Assembly: GCF_026965535.1 (NCBI RefSeq)
Contig: NZ_CP114039.1
Coordinates: 7,502,001 to 7,566,000, forward strand
Reading direction: 5' to 3'
From: Corallococcus sp. NCRR
GTDB lineage: Bacteria > Myxococcota > Myxococcia > Myxococcales > Myxococcaceae
DNA length: 64,000 bases
Positions 24,576 to 32,401 of this stretch are shown piece by piece (the stretch's first letter is position 1; each line of letters begins with the position of its first letter). Below the pieces are notes generated by a model. The model was not told where the DNA came from, did not search any database, and saw nothing but the letters and a program-made list of their open reading frames with translations. The position numbers and the translations under genes were made by a program.

Positions 24576-26203
24576 GGTGATCCCTTTCGCCCCCCTCGTG
24601 GGTTCTGGGATGGCGCGGCGGGCGTCTGGGCCGCTTCCAGGCTCCAGCTGCCCGCGTAGACGCGAGACAGCAGCGCCTGGAGCTCATGCCCCGCGCGTGG
24701 GGAGCGGACCGCTTCGGCGGCGAACGCTCCCAGGACTTCTTCGGACAACGTCACCGCCGGCTGGCGCAGGGCCAGGGTGCGGCGGGCCACTTCGACCAGC
24801 TCCGGCACCGTGGGGCGGCGCACCGGGAGCAGCACCTGCACGCGCTCCAACAGCGACACCGGCACGGTGCCCTGCACGGCTTCGATCATGCCCGCGGTGG
24901 TGGGGACGGGCAGGCTGCCGCCCTCCCCTCGCACCCACAGGCCCAGCGATGACACGGCCCCGCGAGCGCTCATCACCACCGCGCGCGCCGGACGGCTCCC
25001 GAGGAACGCGGTCAGCGAGGCCTGGGCGCGGGGCTCCAGGCGGTCCACGTCCTCCACGAGGAGCGGCTCCGTGCCGGGCGTGGACTCCAGCGCGTCCACG
25101 GACGTGAGCACGCCCTGGCCGCGCCGCTGGAGCGACTGGAAGAAGAGGCTCTTGCCGCAGCCCTCCGGGCCCACCAGGAGCAGGCAGCGCGCGCCCGCCT
25201 GGAGCGTGCGCTCCAGCAGGGTCTTCACCTCGTCGTGGCCCACCATCTCCACGGCCCCGGCGCGCGGCTCCTCCACCACGGGCTTGCGCACGGGGGACGG
25301 AGCGACGACGTCGCCCAGCAGGCCCTGGGATTCACCCAGGCAACCCTTGCAGATGAACGCGCCGGCCGGGCCCGCCACCAGGTCGCCGACCTCGCCCCGG
25401 GGGCGGCAGCAGAACGAGCACCAGGCGTCCAGGGCCGGATCCGCGCGAGTGGGCCCCCTCTCGATGATGCGCTTCTCGCGCCGGCGGCCCCGCGCGGGCT
25501 CGGCGTGCACGGGCGAGGTGTCCTCGTCCGGTGGCCGCAGGAGCCCTCCGGGAACGACGGTGTCCCCGGCTCCCGAGGCGCGCAGCAGACCGGTCGCCGG
25601 GTCGAGCTCGTCCTCTTCCGGCGGCATGAGCAGTCCGCCCGGGACGACGACGTCGCCGTCATTCGAGGCGCGCGGCGGATCGTCGGAAGCGGGCGTCTCC
25701 CTGTCCGCGGGTGGACCGTCGGCGTCGATAGCGGCAGTCCCTTCTGGGTCCGTGGCTGGGCTCGCGGAGGCGGGGCCGTCATGCGGAGTCACGGCTTCGG
25801 CTGGAGGCGGCGCGCCGATGGCGGCGATCCTTCCCGCGAGCTTGGGCAGGCCGGGCTCGGTGGGCAGCGCCGCGCCGCCAGTCACCGTGGGCTCCTCCAG
25901 CGTGTGCACCACGGCGTCCACCTTGTCGTTGAACGCGTCGGAGACAGCGTCGCCCCAGCTCACCGCGCGGAAGGCCGCCGCGTCCTTGTTGCCCGTCATC
26001 GCCGCGGTGAAGGCGGGGCTCACGTCCGGGGCGCGGGCCTTCAACTGGCGCGCCTGCCGCAACAACTGCGAGGCGCGCGAGGTGTGCCCGGACTTCTGGT
26101 ACAGCGCGGCGGCCTGCTCCAGGCACTCCGCCGCTCGCGCGCGGTCCCCCTGGAGCTCGGCGGTCTGCGCGGCGCGGATCAACTCACGGGGATTGTCGGC
26201 CAT
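24572..26203 (-). CDS. Zinc-finger/P-loop protein coupled to lipB
   Basis: Protein of 543 aa that I cannot name. Residues 1-60 are TPR-like helices (AAECLEQAAALYQKSGHTSRA). Residues 60-255 are acidic and Pro-rich, with two copies of a DxVVPGGLL(M/R)PP(E/D)ED motif. A four-cysteine finger (CSFC at 262-265, then CKGC about 21 residues later) resembles the ClpX zinc-binding domain. The C-terminal 240 residues have a P-loop GPEGCGKS (about 344-351) and LLVEDVDRL (about 380), like a reduced AAA ATPase without an obvious protease-docking loop. It lies between the E2 gene and lipB, with a 4-nt overlap to lipB, so a role near lipoylation or as a regulator seems possible. Confidence 0.78.
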   Translation of the reverse strand: MADNPRELIRAAQTAELQGDRARAAECLEQAAALYQKSGHTSRASQLLRQARQLKARAPDVSPAFTAAMTGNKDAAAFRAVSWGDAVSDAFNDKVDAVVHTLEEPTVTGGAALPTEPGLPKLAGRIAAIGAPPPAEAVTPHDGPASASPATDPEGTAAIDADGPPADRETPASDDPPRASNDGDVVVPGGLLMPPEEDELDPATGLLRASGAGDTVVPGGLLRPPDEDTSPVHAEPARGRRREKRIIERGPTRADPALDAWCSFCCRPRGEVGDLVAGPAGAFICKGCLGESQGLLGDVVAPSPVRKPVVEEPRAGAVEMVGHDEVKTLLERTLQAGARCLLLVGPEGCGKSLFFQSLQRRGQGVLTSVDALESTPGTEPLLVEDVDRLEPRAQASLTAFLGSRPARAVVMSARGAVSSLGLWVRGEGGSLPVPTTAGMIEAVQGTVPVSLLERVQVLLPVRRPTVPELVEVARRTLALRQPAVTLSEEVLGAFAAEAVRSPRAGHELQALLSRVYAGSWSLEAAQTPAAPSQNPRGGRKGSP

Positions 26204-26302
26204 CGCGGATGCCCGCCTTCAACGTTGCAGTTCCGGAGGTCCCCCGCTTCCCGGCCGCCCCCCGGAGCAGGAGCGGTCGGGAGTGCCCCACGACGCGTGC
26301 CC

Positions 26303-27550
26303 TCACGCCATCGCGAGGAACAACAGGTCCGGCGCTTCCAGGTACTTGATGATCTCGTACACGAAGCTGGCCGCGACATCGCCGTCGATGACGCGGTGGT
26401 CGCAGGACAGCGACAGGTTCATCATGTCCCGGACCACGACCTGGTCGTTCTTCACCGCCGGGCGCTTCTTCAGCTTGTGAACGCCCAGGATGCCCACCTC
26501 CGGGTGGTTCAGGATGGGCGTGGCGAACAGGCCGCCGCTCTGCCCCAGCGAAGTAATCGTGAAGGTGCCGCCCGTCAGCTCCTCCATCTTCAGCTTGCGG
26601 TCGCGCGCCGCGACGCTGAGGCGGGAGATCTCCTTCGCCAGCTCGCCCAGCGTGAGCTGGTCCGCGTTGCGCACCACCGCCACCGTGAGGCCGTCCGGCG
26701 TGGCCACCGCGATGCCGATGTTGTACTCGCCGCGCACCACCAGTTCCTGCGTCGACTCGTCGAAGTTCGCGTTGAGGTGCGGGAACTTCTTCATCGCGGC
26801 GATGGTCGCCTTCACGATGAACGGCAGGTAGGTCAGCTTCGTGCCGTCACCGGCCGCCGCCAGCTGGCTGTTGAGCCGCGTGCGCAGCGCGACCAGGTCC
26901 GTGGCGTCCACCTCCTCCACGAACGCGAAGTGCGGCATCGTGAACTTCGAGCGCACCATCTTCTCGGCGATCTTCTTGCGCAGACCGCGCAGCGCGATGC
27001 GCTCGTCGCCCTTGCCGGAAGCCACCGGCGGCGCCGCCGGACGCGCGGCCTGGGGCGCGGAGGATGCGACCTCGTTCTTCTTCGGGGCGCCGTTGCCACC
27101 CTCCAGCGCCGCCACCACGTCCGCCTTCGTCACGCGGCCCTGCGGACCCGTGCCGGAGATCTCCGCCAGGTCCAGGCCGTGCTCGCGCGCCATGCGGCGC
27201 GTGACCGGCGTGGCCAGGACCTTGGTGGCCGAGGCAGAGGCCGGAGCCGCAGCCGCCTGCGCGGGGCTCGAAGCCGGAGCTCCGTGGGCCTGCGCCGCGG
27301 GAGCGCTCCCCTCCATCTCCAGCGTCACCAGCAACTGGTGCACCTTCGCCATGTCGCCTTCACGCCCGTGCGTCTTCACGACGCGGCCGGCGTGGGGGGT
27401 GGGCACCGTGACGGTGGCCTTGTCCGTCATCACCTCGCAGAGCACCTGGTCTTCCTTCACCAGGTCGCCCTCCTTGACGTGCCACTTGACGAGCTCGCCC
27501 TCCGCCACGCCTTCGCCGAGATCCGGGAGCTTGAATTCGAAAGTCGCCAT
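26303..27550 (-). CDS. Dihydrolipoyl acyltransferase (E2) of a 2-oxoacid dehydrogenase
   Basis: Core acyltransferase of a 2-oxoacid dehydrogenase complex, 415 aa. It has one lipoyl domain (1-80, lipoyl lysine K44 in TDKATV), an Ala/Pro linker, a peripheral-subunit-binding domain (about 117-152, RRMAREHGLDLAEISGTG) and a catalytic domain ending with DHRVIDGD, the active-site His motif. A single lipoyl domain and DLGEGVAEGEL fit the branched-chain or pyruvate classes; the sequence alone does not decide. E1 genes are not in this window, while lpdA (E3) is at 44.6 kb. It lies 44 nt downstream of lipA, whose product completes its lipoyl group. Confidence 0.93.
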   Translation of the reverse strand: MATFEFKLPDLGEGVAEGELVKWHVKEGDLVKEDQVLCEVMTDKATVTVPTPHAGRVVKTHGREGDMAKVHQLLVTLEMEGSAPAAQAHGAPASSPAQAAAAPASASATKVLATPVTRRMAREHGLDLAEISGTGPQGRVTKADVVAALEGGNGAPKKNEVASSAPQAARPAAPPVASGKGDERIALRGLRKKIAEKMVRSKFTMPHFAFVEEVDATDLVALRTRLNSQLAAAGDGTKLTYLPFIVKATIAAMKKFPHLNANFDESTQELVVRGEYNIGIAVATPDGLTVAVVRNADQLTLGELAKEISRLSVAARDRKLKMEELTGGTFTITSLGQSGGLFATPILNHPEVGILGVHKLKKRPAVKNDQVVVRDMMNLSLSCDHRVIDGDVAASFVYEIIKYLEAPDLLFLAMA

Positions 27551-27594
27551 GAGGGGGAGTGTCTCTCTCTGGGTTGGGGAAGGGGTGCGTCCGG

Positions 27595-28524
27595 TCAGCC
27601 GAGTCGCTCGACGCGCTCGCGCTCCATCAGGCCCTTCATGAAGAATTCGGCGGCGCGGTAGCTGGAGCGAACCAGCGGCCCGGAGGCCACGTAGAGGAAT
27701 CCGAAGGACTCCGCCAGCGCCTTGTACGCTTCGAACTGCGCGGGCGTCACGAAGCGCTCCACGCGCAGGTGGTACTGCGACGGCTGCAGGTACTGGCCCA
27801 GCGTGAGCACGTCCACGCCCACATCGCGCAGGTCCTTGAACGTGCGCTCCAGCTCCTCGTCCGTCTCGCCCAGGCCCACCATCACGGACGTCTTGGTGTA
27901 GACCTTCTCCGGGCGGTTCTTCAGGTACTCCAGCACGCGCAGGGACTGGCGGTACGTGGCGCGGCGGTCGCGCACCGTGGGCGTCAGCCGCTCCACCGTC
28001 TCCACGTTGTGCGCCACCACGTGCGGCTTCGCCTGCGCCACCGTGGCCAGGTCCTCTTCCTTCCCCTTGAAGTCGGGGATGAGGACCTCCACGAGCGTGC
28101 GCGGGCTCTCCTTGCGCAGCTCCCGGATGGCGGACGCGAAGTGGCCGGCGCCTCCGTCCGGACGGTCGTCGCGGTTCACCGACGTGACGACGATGTACTC
28201 CAGGTTCATCTCCTTCACCGCCTGCGCCAGATGGATGGGCTCCATCGGGTCCAGCGGCGGAGGCGCCCCCACCTTCACGTGGCAGAAGCGGCAGGCGCGC
28301 GTGCACACCTCGCCCATCAGCATCACCGTGGCGGTGCCACCGCCCCAGCACTCGGCGATGTTCGGGCAGCGGGCCTCTTCGCACACCGTGGACAGGCCCA
28401 CCCGCTTCACGATGGCCTTCACCCGCTCATAGCCCTCGCCATGCGGCAGGCGCACCTTCAACCACTCAGGCTTCCGGGTGCTGTCAGGGACCTGTGGGAG
28501 GGGGAATCGGTCGGGAGTCGCCAT
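27595..28524 (-). CDS. lipA: Lipoyl synthase
   Basis: Radical-SAM enzyme that inserts two sulfurs into octanoyl groups on E2 or H protein. It has 309 aa, the normal size. The auxiliary cluster is CEEARCPNIAEC (Cx4Cx5C) and the SAM cluster CRFCHVK with the upstream Cys of EVCTRACRFC (Cx3Cx2C). EYIVVTSVNRDD and the C-terminal RSSYRA are also family features. It leads the minus-strand lipoate cluster lipA, E2, zinc-finger protein, lipB-Nudix. The divergent neighbour is a DUF72 gene, and the intergenic region has an inverted repeat at 28576-28592. Confidence 0.96.
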   Translation of the reverse strand: MATPDRFPLPQVPDSTRKPEWLKVRLPHGEGYERVKAIVKRVGLSTVCEEARCPNIAECWGGGTATVMLMGEVCTRACRFCHVKVGAPPPLDPMEPIHLAQAVKEMNLEYIVVTSVNRDDRPDGGAGHFASAIRELRKESPRTLVEVLIPDFKGKEEDLATVAQAKPHVVAHNVETVERLTPTVRDRRATYRQSLRVLEYLKNRPEKVYTKTSVMVGLGETDEELERTFKDLRDVGVDVLTLGQYLQPSQYHLRVERFVTPAQFEAYKALAESFGFLYVASGPLVRSSYRAAEFFMKGLMERERVERLG

Positions 28525-28575
28525 GGGTCGCGGGCCTTCTAGAGGGTGGGTGAAAGCAGGGTCAAGCGTGAAGCC

Positions 28576-28592
28576 CTAACGCCTCGCGTTAG
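28576..28592. promoter_or_regulatory. Perfect 7-bp inverted repeat between lipA and the DUF72 gene
   Basis: CTAACGC and GCGTTAG flank a 3-nt centre (CTC). It is the only clear dyad in this 110-nt divergent region and lies 52 nt from the lipA start. It could be a regulator site, but it might also be chance or a hairpin. Confidence 0.35.
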
Positions 28593-28634
28593 CGCGGGCC
28601 AACCCCGAGGACAACTTCCGGGAGGTGTAACGCG

Positions 28635-29447
28635 GTGGACAGGGCGCGGCCACGCGCGGGGGGCATGCCCATCCTCCAGCGCATGGCGGCCATCCACCTG
28701 GGAACGAGCGGCTACGTCTACAAGCACTGGAAGGGGCTCTTCTATCCGGACGGGCTGCCGGTCCGCCGCTGGCTCCCCTACTACGCGCGCGTGTTCTCCA
28801 CCGTGGAGCTCAACGCCACGTTCTACCGCCTGCCCACGGAGGCGGCCGTGGACGGCTGGCGGGAGCAGGTGCCGCGCGGGTTCCGCTTCGCGTGCAAGGG
28901 CAGCCGCTTCCTCACGCACCTGAAGCGCCTCAAGGAGGTCGGCGAGGGCGTGGCGCTCTTCCACTCGCGGGTCCTCCGCCTGGGCAGCCGGCTGGGGCCC
29001 GTCCTGTGGCAGCTGCCGCCGAACATGACGAAGCCGGACCCCGAGCGGCTGGAGCGCTTCCTCGCCCACCTGCCGGGCGGCGTCCAGCACGTCTTCGAGT
29101 TCCGGCACTCGGCCTGGTACCACCCGGAGGTGTTCGCGCTGCTGGACGCGTATGGCGCGGCGGTGTGCGAGCACGACCTCGTGGACGTGCCGGTCCCCCG
29201 CCCCACCGGCGGCTTCCGCTACCTGCGCTTCCACGGCGCTCAGGGGCGCTACGAGGGCCGCTATGGACGCCGCGCGCTCCGGCGGGTGGCGGACGATTTG
29301 AAGGCCTGGCGCGACGCGGGCCGGACGGCGTGGGTGTTCTTCAACAACGACCTGCGGGGGCACGCGCTGATGGACGCGTTCGACCTGGCGGACCTGCTGG
29401 GGGAACCCCTGCACCGTCAAGACGGCGGCGCCCGGCCCTCCCCATGA
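28635..29447 (+). CDS. DUF72 family protein
   Basis: TIM-barrel-like protein of the DUF72 family, up to 270 aa. Hallmarks are IHLGTSGYVYKHWKGLFYP near the start, VFSTVELNATFYRLP, FACKGSRFLTHLKRL, LWQLPPNM and a C-terminal AWVFFNNDLRGHA. The function of the family is not established. GTG 28635 has an excellent GGGAGGTG site about 9 nt upstream, but the family usually begins near MAAIHLG (ATG 28683), so the first 16 residues may or may not be present. It is divergent from lipA and convergent with the DUF937-OmpA gene. Confidence 0.85.
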   Translation: MDRARPRAGGMPILQRMAAIHLGTSGYVYKHWKGLFYPDGLPVRRWLPYYARVFSTVELNATFYRLPTEAAVDGWREQVPRGFRFACKGSRFLTHLKRLKEVGEGVALFHSRVLRLGSRLGPVLWQLPPNMTKPDPERLERFLAHLPGGVQHVFEFRHSAWYHPEVFALLDAYGAAVCEHDLVDVPVPRPTGGFRYLRFHGAQGRYEGRYGRRALRRVADDLKAWRDAGRTAWVFFNNDLRGHALMDAFDLADLLGEPLHRQDGGARPSP

Positions 29448-29483
29448 GGACCGGACGCCGCCGGGACCGCGTGCCCGGGGGGA

Positions 29484-30977
29484 TTACTGACCGAGCACCT
29501 GCACCTCGATGCGGCGGTTCTGCACGCGGCCCTCGGGAGTGTCGTTGGAGGCGATGGGATTCGCGTCACCCTCGCCGCTGACCTCGATGCGGTCCTGCGG
29601 GATGCCCCGGCGCACGAGCGCCCGGCGCACGCTCTCCGCGCGGCTCTCCGACAGCTGGCGGTTGGTGTCCGCGTTGCCGGTGGAGTCGGTGAAGCCGTTG
29701 ATGCGCACGCGCGTATCGGACTTCTCCTGCAGCACGTCCCCCAGCTCGCCCACCATGCGCTGGCTGCTCTTGGTGAGCTGCGACGAGCCCGTCTTGAACT
29801 CCACGCCCTCCAGCACGAAGCCCTGCTCCGCGCTCGGGCCGTTGATGGCCTCACGCAGGCTGTTGGGGTCGCTCACGCGCATCTTCTCCTGGCCCGAGCC
29901 GCCGGTGCCCTCGGTCTGCTGCTCCTGGGTCTCCGCCGCGCCCGCGGTCTCCTTCTCCACGTCGCCGCCGGAGCCGCCCGTGCCCGCGTCCGCCGCCATG
30001 TTGGCGCCCTCGCTCGGCTGCGTGCCGGAGCCGCCGGTGCCCTCGTTCCCCACCGTGCCGGATCCGCCCGTCGCGGGCGGGGTCGGCTGCGTGGCCTGCG
30101 GCTGGGTCGGGGGCGGGGGCGTCGTGGGCCTCGCGGGCTGGGGGGTCTGCGCGACGCGGTCCTGCGGAGGAGGCGTCGTGGTGCGGGTCACCTGCGGCGC
30201 CCGCGCGGACTCGTGCCTGCGTCCGCGCAGGGCACCCCACGCGAGCGCGACCAGGGCGAGCAGGGCCAGCGGCACCGCCCAGCCGGCGATGCTCTTCTTC
30301 TTCTCTGGCGGACGGTTGTACGTCGTCCGGGGCGTCGTCTCGCGCACGGTGTGGGCCTCGCGCACGGGGGCGGTCTCACGGACCTGGGTCACGGTCTCGC
30401 GGTGGGGTTCGATGACCTCCGCGACCGCGTGGCGCGCACCGCCGAAGCCCAGGATGCCGCCCAGGCCCGCGGGCAGCGCGGCGGCGATGTTGTTGCGCTG
30501 GCCGTTGAGCAGTTGCATCAGCCCGGAGGAGCCCATGCGCTGATCACGCACCTGCTTGCCCAGGACGCCCATCAGCATGGGGGCGGCCAGGGACAACAGC
30601 CGCGTCGCCGAGCCGGCGTTGCGCATCCCCCCGAAGCGCGCGAGCCCCTCGGTGACGCCGCCCAGCTTGTTGCCGAAGATTCCGCTCAGCATCCCCTTCC
30701 CGCTCTCCTCCTCGTCGAGGAGCCCCTCGCCGACGCCGCCCGTGCGCGGGGGCGCGTCGGGTCCGGTGTAGCCGCTCTCGTTGAGCTTCGTCAGCAGGCG
30801 GTGGGCACCGGCCTCGTTTCCGCCCTGGTCCGCGACGCCCGCGGCCACGGCGGCGATGGCGCCCGGCAGCGCCTTGGTGGTGGCCTGCGGATCCTCGCCG
30901 AGCGAACCGCTGATCTTCTGGAGCAATCCCTTCTGCATGAACTGTGAGCCGACTGCTTCGATCAGATTGAACGCCAT
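29484..30977 (-). CDS. DUF937 and OmpA-domain envelope protein
   Basis: Protein of 497 aa. Residues 1-180 are a DUF937 (YidB-like) domain starting MAFNLIEAVGSQFMQ. One membrane segment (about 225-246, GWAVPLALLALVALAWGAL) precedes a long Pro/Thr/Gly-rich linker with at least four (G/T)GGSG units. The C-terminal 120 residues are an OmpA-type peptidoglycan-binding domain (NGFTDSTGNADTNRQLSESRA, PEGRVQNRRIEV). It is thus probably anchored in the inner membrane and reaches across the periplasm to the cell wall. ATG 30977 has GGGAGGC 6 nt upstream. The 209-nt gap upstream holds no gene. Its exact role is unknown. Confidence 0.87.
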   Translation of the reverse strand: MAFNLIEAVGSQFMQKGLLQKISGSLGEDPQATTKALPGAIAAVAAGVADQGGNEAGAHRLLTKLNESGYTGPDAPPRTGGVGEGLLDEEESGKGMLSGIFGNKLGGVTEGLARFGGMRNAGSATRLLSLAAPMLMGVLGKQVRDQRMGSSGLMQLLNGQRNNIAAALPAGLGGILGFGGARHAVAEVIEPHRETVTQVRETAPVREAHTVRETTPRTTYNRPPEKKKSIAGWAVPLALLALVALAWGALRGRRHESARAPQVTRTTTPPPQDRVAQTPQPARPTTPPPPTQPQATQPTPPATGGSGTVGNEGTGGSGTQPSEGANMAADAGTGGSGGDVEKETAGAAETQEQQTEGTGGSGQEKMRVSDPNSLREAINGPSAEQGFVLEGVEFKTGSSQLTKSSQRMVGELGDVLQEKSDTRVRINGFTDSTGNADTNRQLSESRAESVRRALVRRGIPQDRIEVSGEGDANPIASNDTPEGRVQNRRIEVQVLGQ

Positions 30978-31186
30978 GTGATGCCTCCCGGTTGGGTCCC
31001 GCACCGGGATGGCCGGTGCGCGAAGCCACCTCCCCACCGGACCGCGCGGGGCTGAGGGCTCTGGTGCAATCGATACGGAGCACGACGGCTGCTGGTAAGC
31101 CCTCGCGGAGAGGCCTGGGGAGAGCCCCTGGAGGGTCGTCACCTTCGCGGACGACTGCGAACGAGAGGCCATCTCGGCCCCCGGGT

Positions 31187-32401
31187 TCACTTGCTCTGGG
31201 GCTTCTCCAGGAGGGCGCGCGGGAAGTAGTGCGCGAGCACCTGCTCCGCGGTCCAGCCCTGCCGTGCGAGCAGGGCCGCGCCGGCCTGGCAGAGTCCGAC
31301 GCCGTGGCCGTGGCCCTGCCCTTCGAGGAGTGCCTGGTCACCGCCAAGCGTCATCGAGAACCGCGCGCTGCGGATCCGATCCCAACCCGCCCGCGCCCCG
31401 AGCGCGCGGAAGAACGCGTCACCCCGGCCTTCGCGTCCCGAAGCGCGGTCCACGATGCGGACCACCGCGCCGCTAGAGTCGCGGTCCAGCAGCAGATCCT
31501 CCGCCTGCGCGGGGCCACCGACCGCGGCCGAAGCGGCGGCCGTCACCAGCGCGCGAGGCACGACAGCGCGCCACGGCGACGCGGGACACCGGTCCGGCAC
31601 GGCGGCGGCGCCGGTGAGGTCCGGGGCACCGAACACGGCCACGGGCTCGGCCGTATGTCCGCCGCAGCTTGCGTGAAACGGAGCCAGGGCCACGGCGCCG
31701 CTGGGAAGGCGCAGCACGACGCCTTCCGTCAAGCGGGCGGCATCGCGGGCGCGGCGCAGGTGGCGGGCGAAGCCTTCTCCGCGAAGGACCTGGCAGTGGG
31801 TGAGATCGCACGCCCGGGCCTCATCGTGCCGCTTGCCAGAAGCGAGCACGTAGCTGCGCGCGGTGATGGCCTGTGCACGAAGCGCCTCGAAAGGGGTGTC
31901 GACCTCGGTCTCGCTCGCGGTGACGGCGGCGACGTAGGTCTCCAGCGCGAAGGTGGCGACGACGATCAGCTCACCGTCCTGGGCCTCCAGCGAAAGCGAG
32001 GACTCGTAGCGCCGATCCAGGCCACGGCCCCGCACATGCCAACGGCCAGCGTCGAGCCGCAGCGCATGAGGCTGGGGCCTGCCATCGACAACGAGCGTGT
32101 TCCCCGAAGCCACGACCTCCAGTGAGCGCGGACCGTCCAGCCGCAACCGTGCGGGCCGGTGCTTGGACAGGATGCGCACGTCGACCTGCGCATCGGCCAC
32201 GGGCTGACGCGCGCGGGAGACCGACGCGGAGGATGCGCTCGCATCGGCCAGTGAACCGGCGGCTGGCGACGATCTCGCGGGCCGTGAAGCAGAGTGGGCT
32301 TGTGCATCGGCCGCCGGTAACACGGCGCCCGTGCTCTCGACGTCAGGCGCCGTGCCCGCCACCAGCGCGGCGATGAGCACGGCCACGCCCGCCGCGTTCA
32401 T
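31187..32401 (-). CDS. SpoIID/LytB-domain protein
   Basis: Predicted exported protein of 404 aa with a short hydrophobic N-terminus (MNAAGVAVLIAALVAG) and a disordered stretch before the SpoIID domain (about 150-395). Family features include RALVTAASAAVGG, AQAITARSYVLASGKRH with ACDLTHCQVLRGE, and GHGHGVGLCQAGAALLARQG near the end. SpoIID proteins cleave denuded peptidoglycan glycan strands, or (LytB) stimulate amidases. Its ATG overlaps the pbpC stop by 4 nt, so it belongs to the alpha-2-macroglobulin/pbpC operon and links that pair to cell-wall remodelling. Sporulation relevance in a myxobacterium is a guess. Confidence 0.88.
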   Translation of the reverse strand: MNAAGVAVLIAALVAGTAPDVESTGAVLPAADAQAHSASRPARSSPAAGSLADASASSASVSRARQPVADAQVDVRILSKHRPARLRLDGPRSLEVVASGNTLVVDGRPQPHALRLDAGRWHVRGRGLDRRYESSLSLEAQDGELIVVATFALETYVAAVTASETEVDTPFEALRAQAITARSYVLASGKRHDEARACDLTHCQVLRGEGFARHLRRARDAARLTEGVVLRLPSGAVALAPFHASCGGHTAEPVAVFGAPDLTGAAAVPDRCPASPWRAVVPRALVTAAASAAVGGPAQAEDLLLDRDSSGAVVRIVDRASGREGRGDAFFRALGARAGWDRIRSARFSMTLGGDQALLEGQGHGHGVGLCQAGAALLARQGWTAEQVLAHYFPRALLEKPQSK

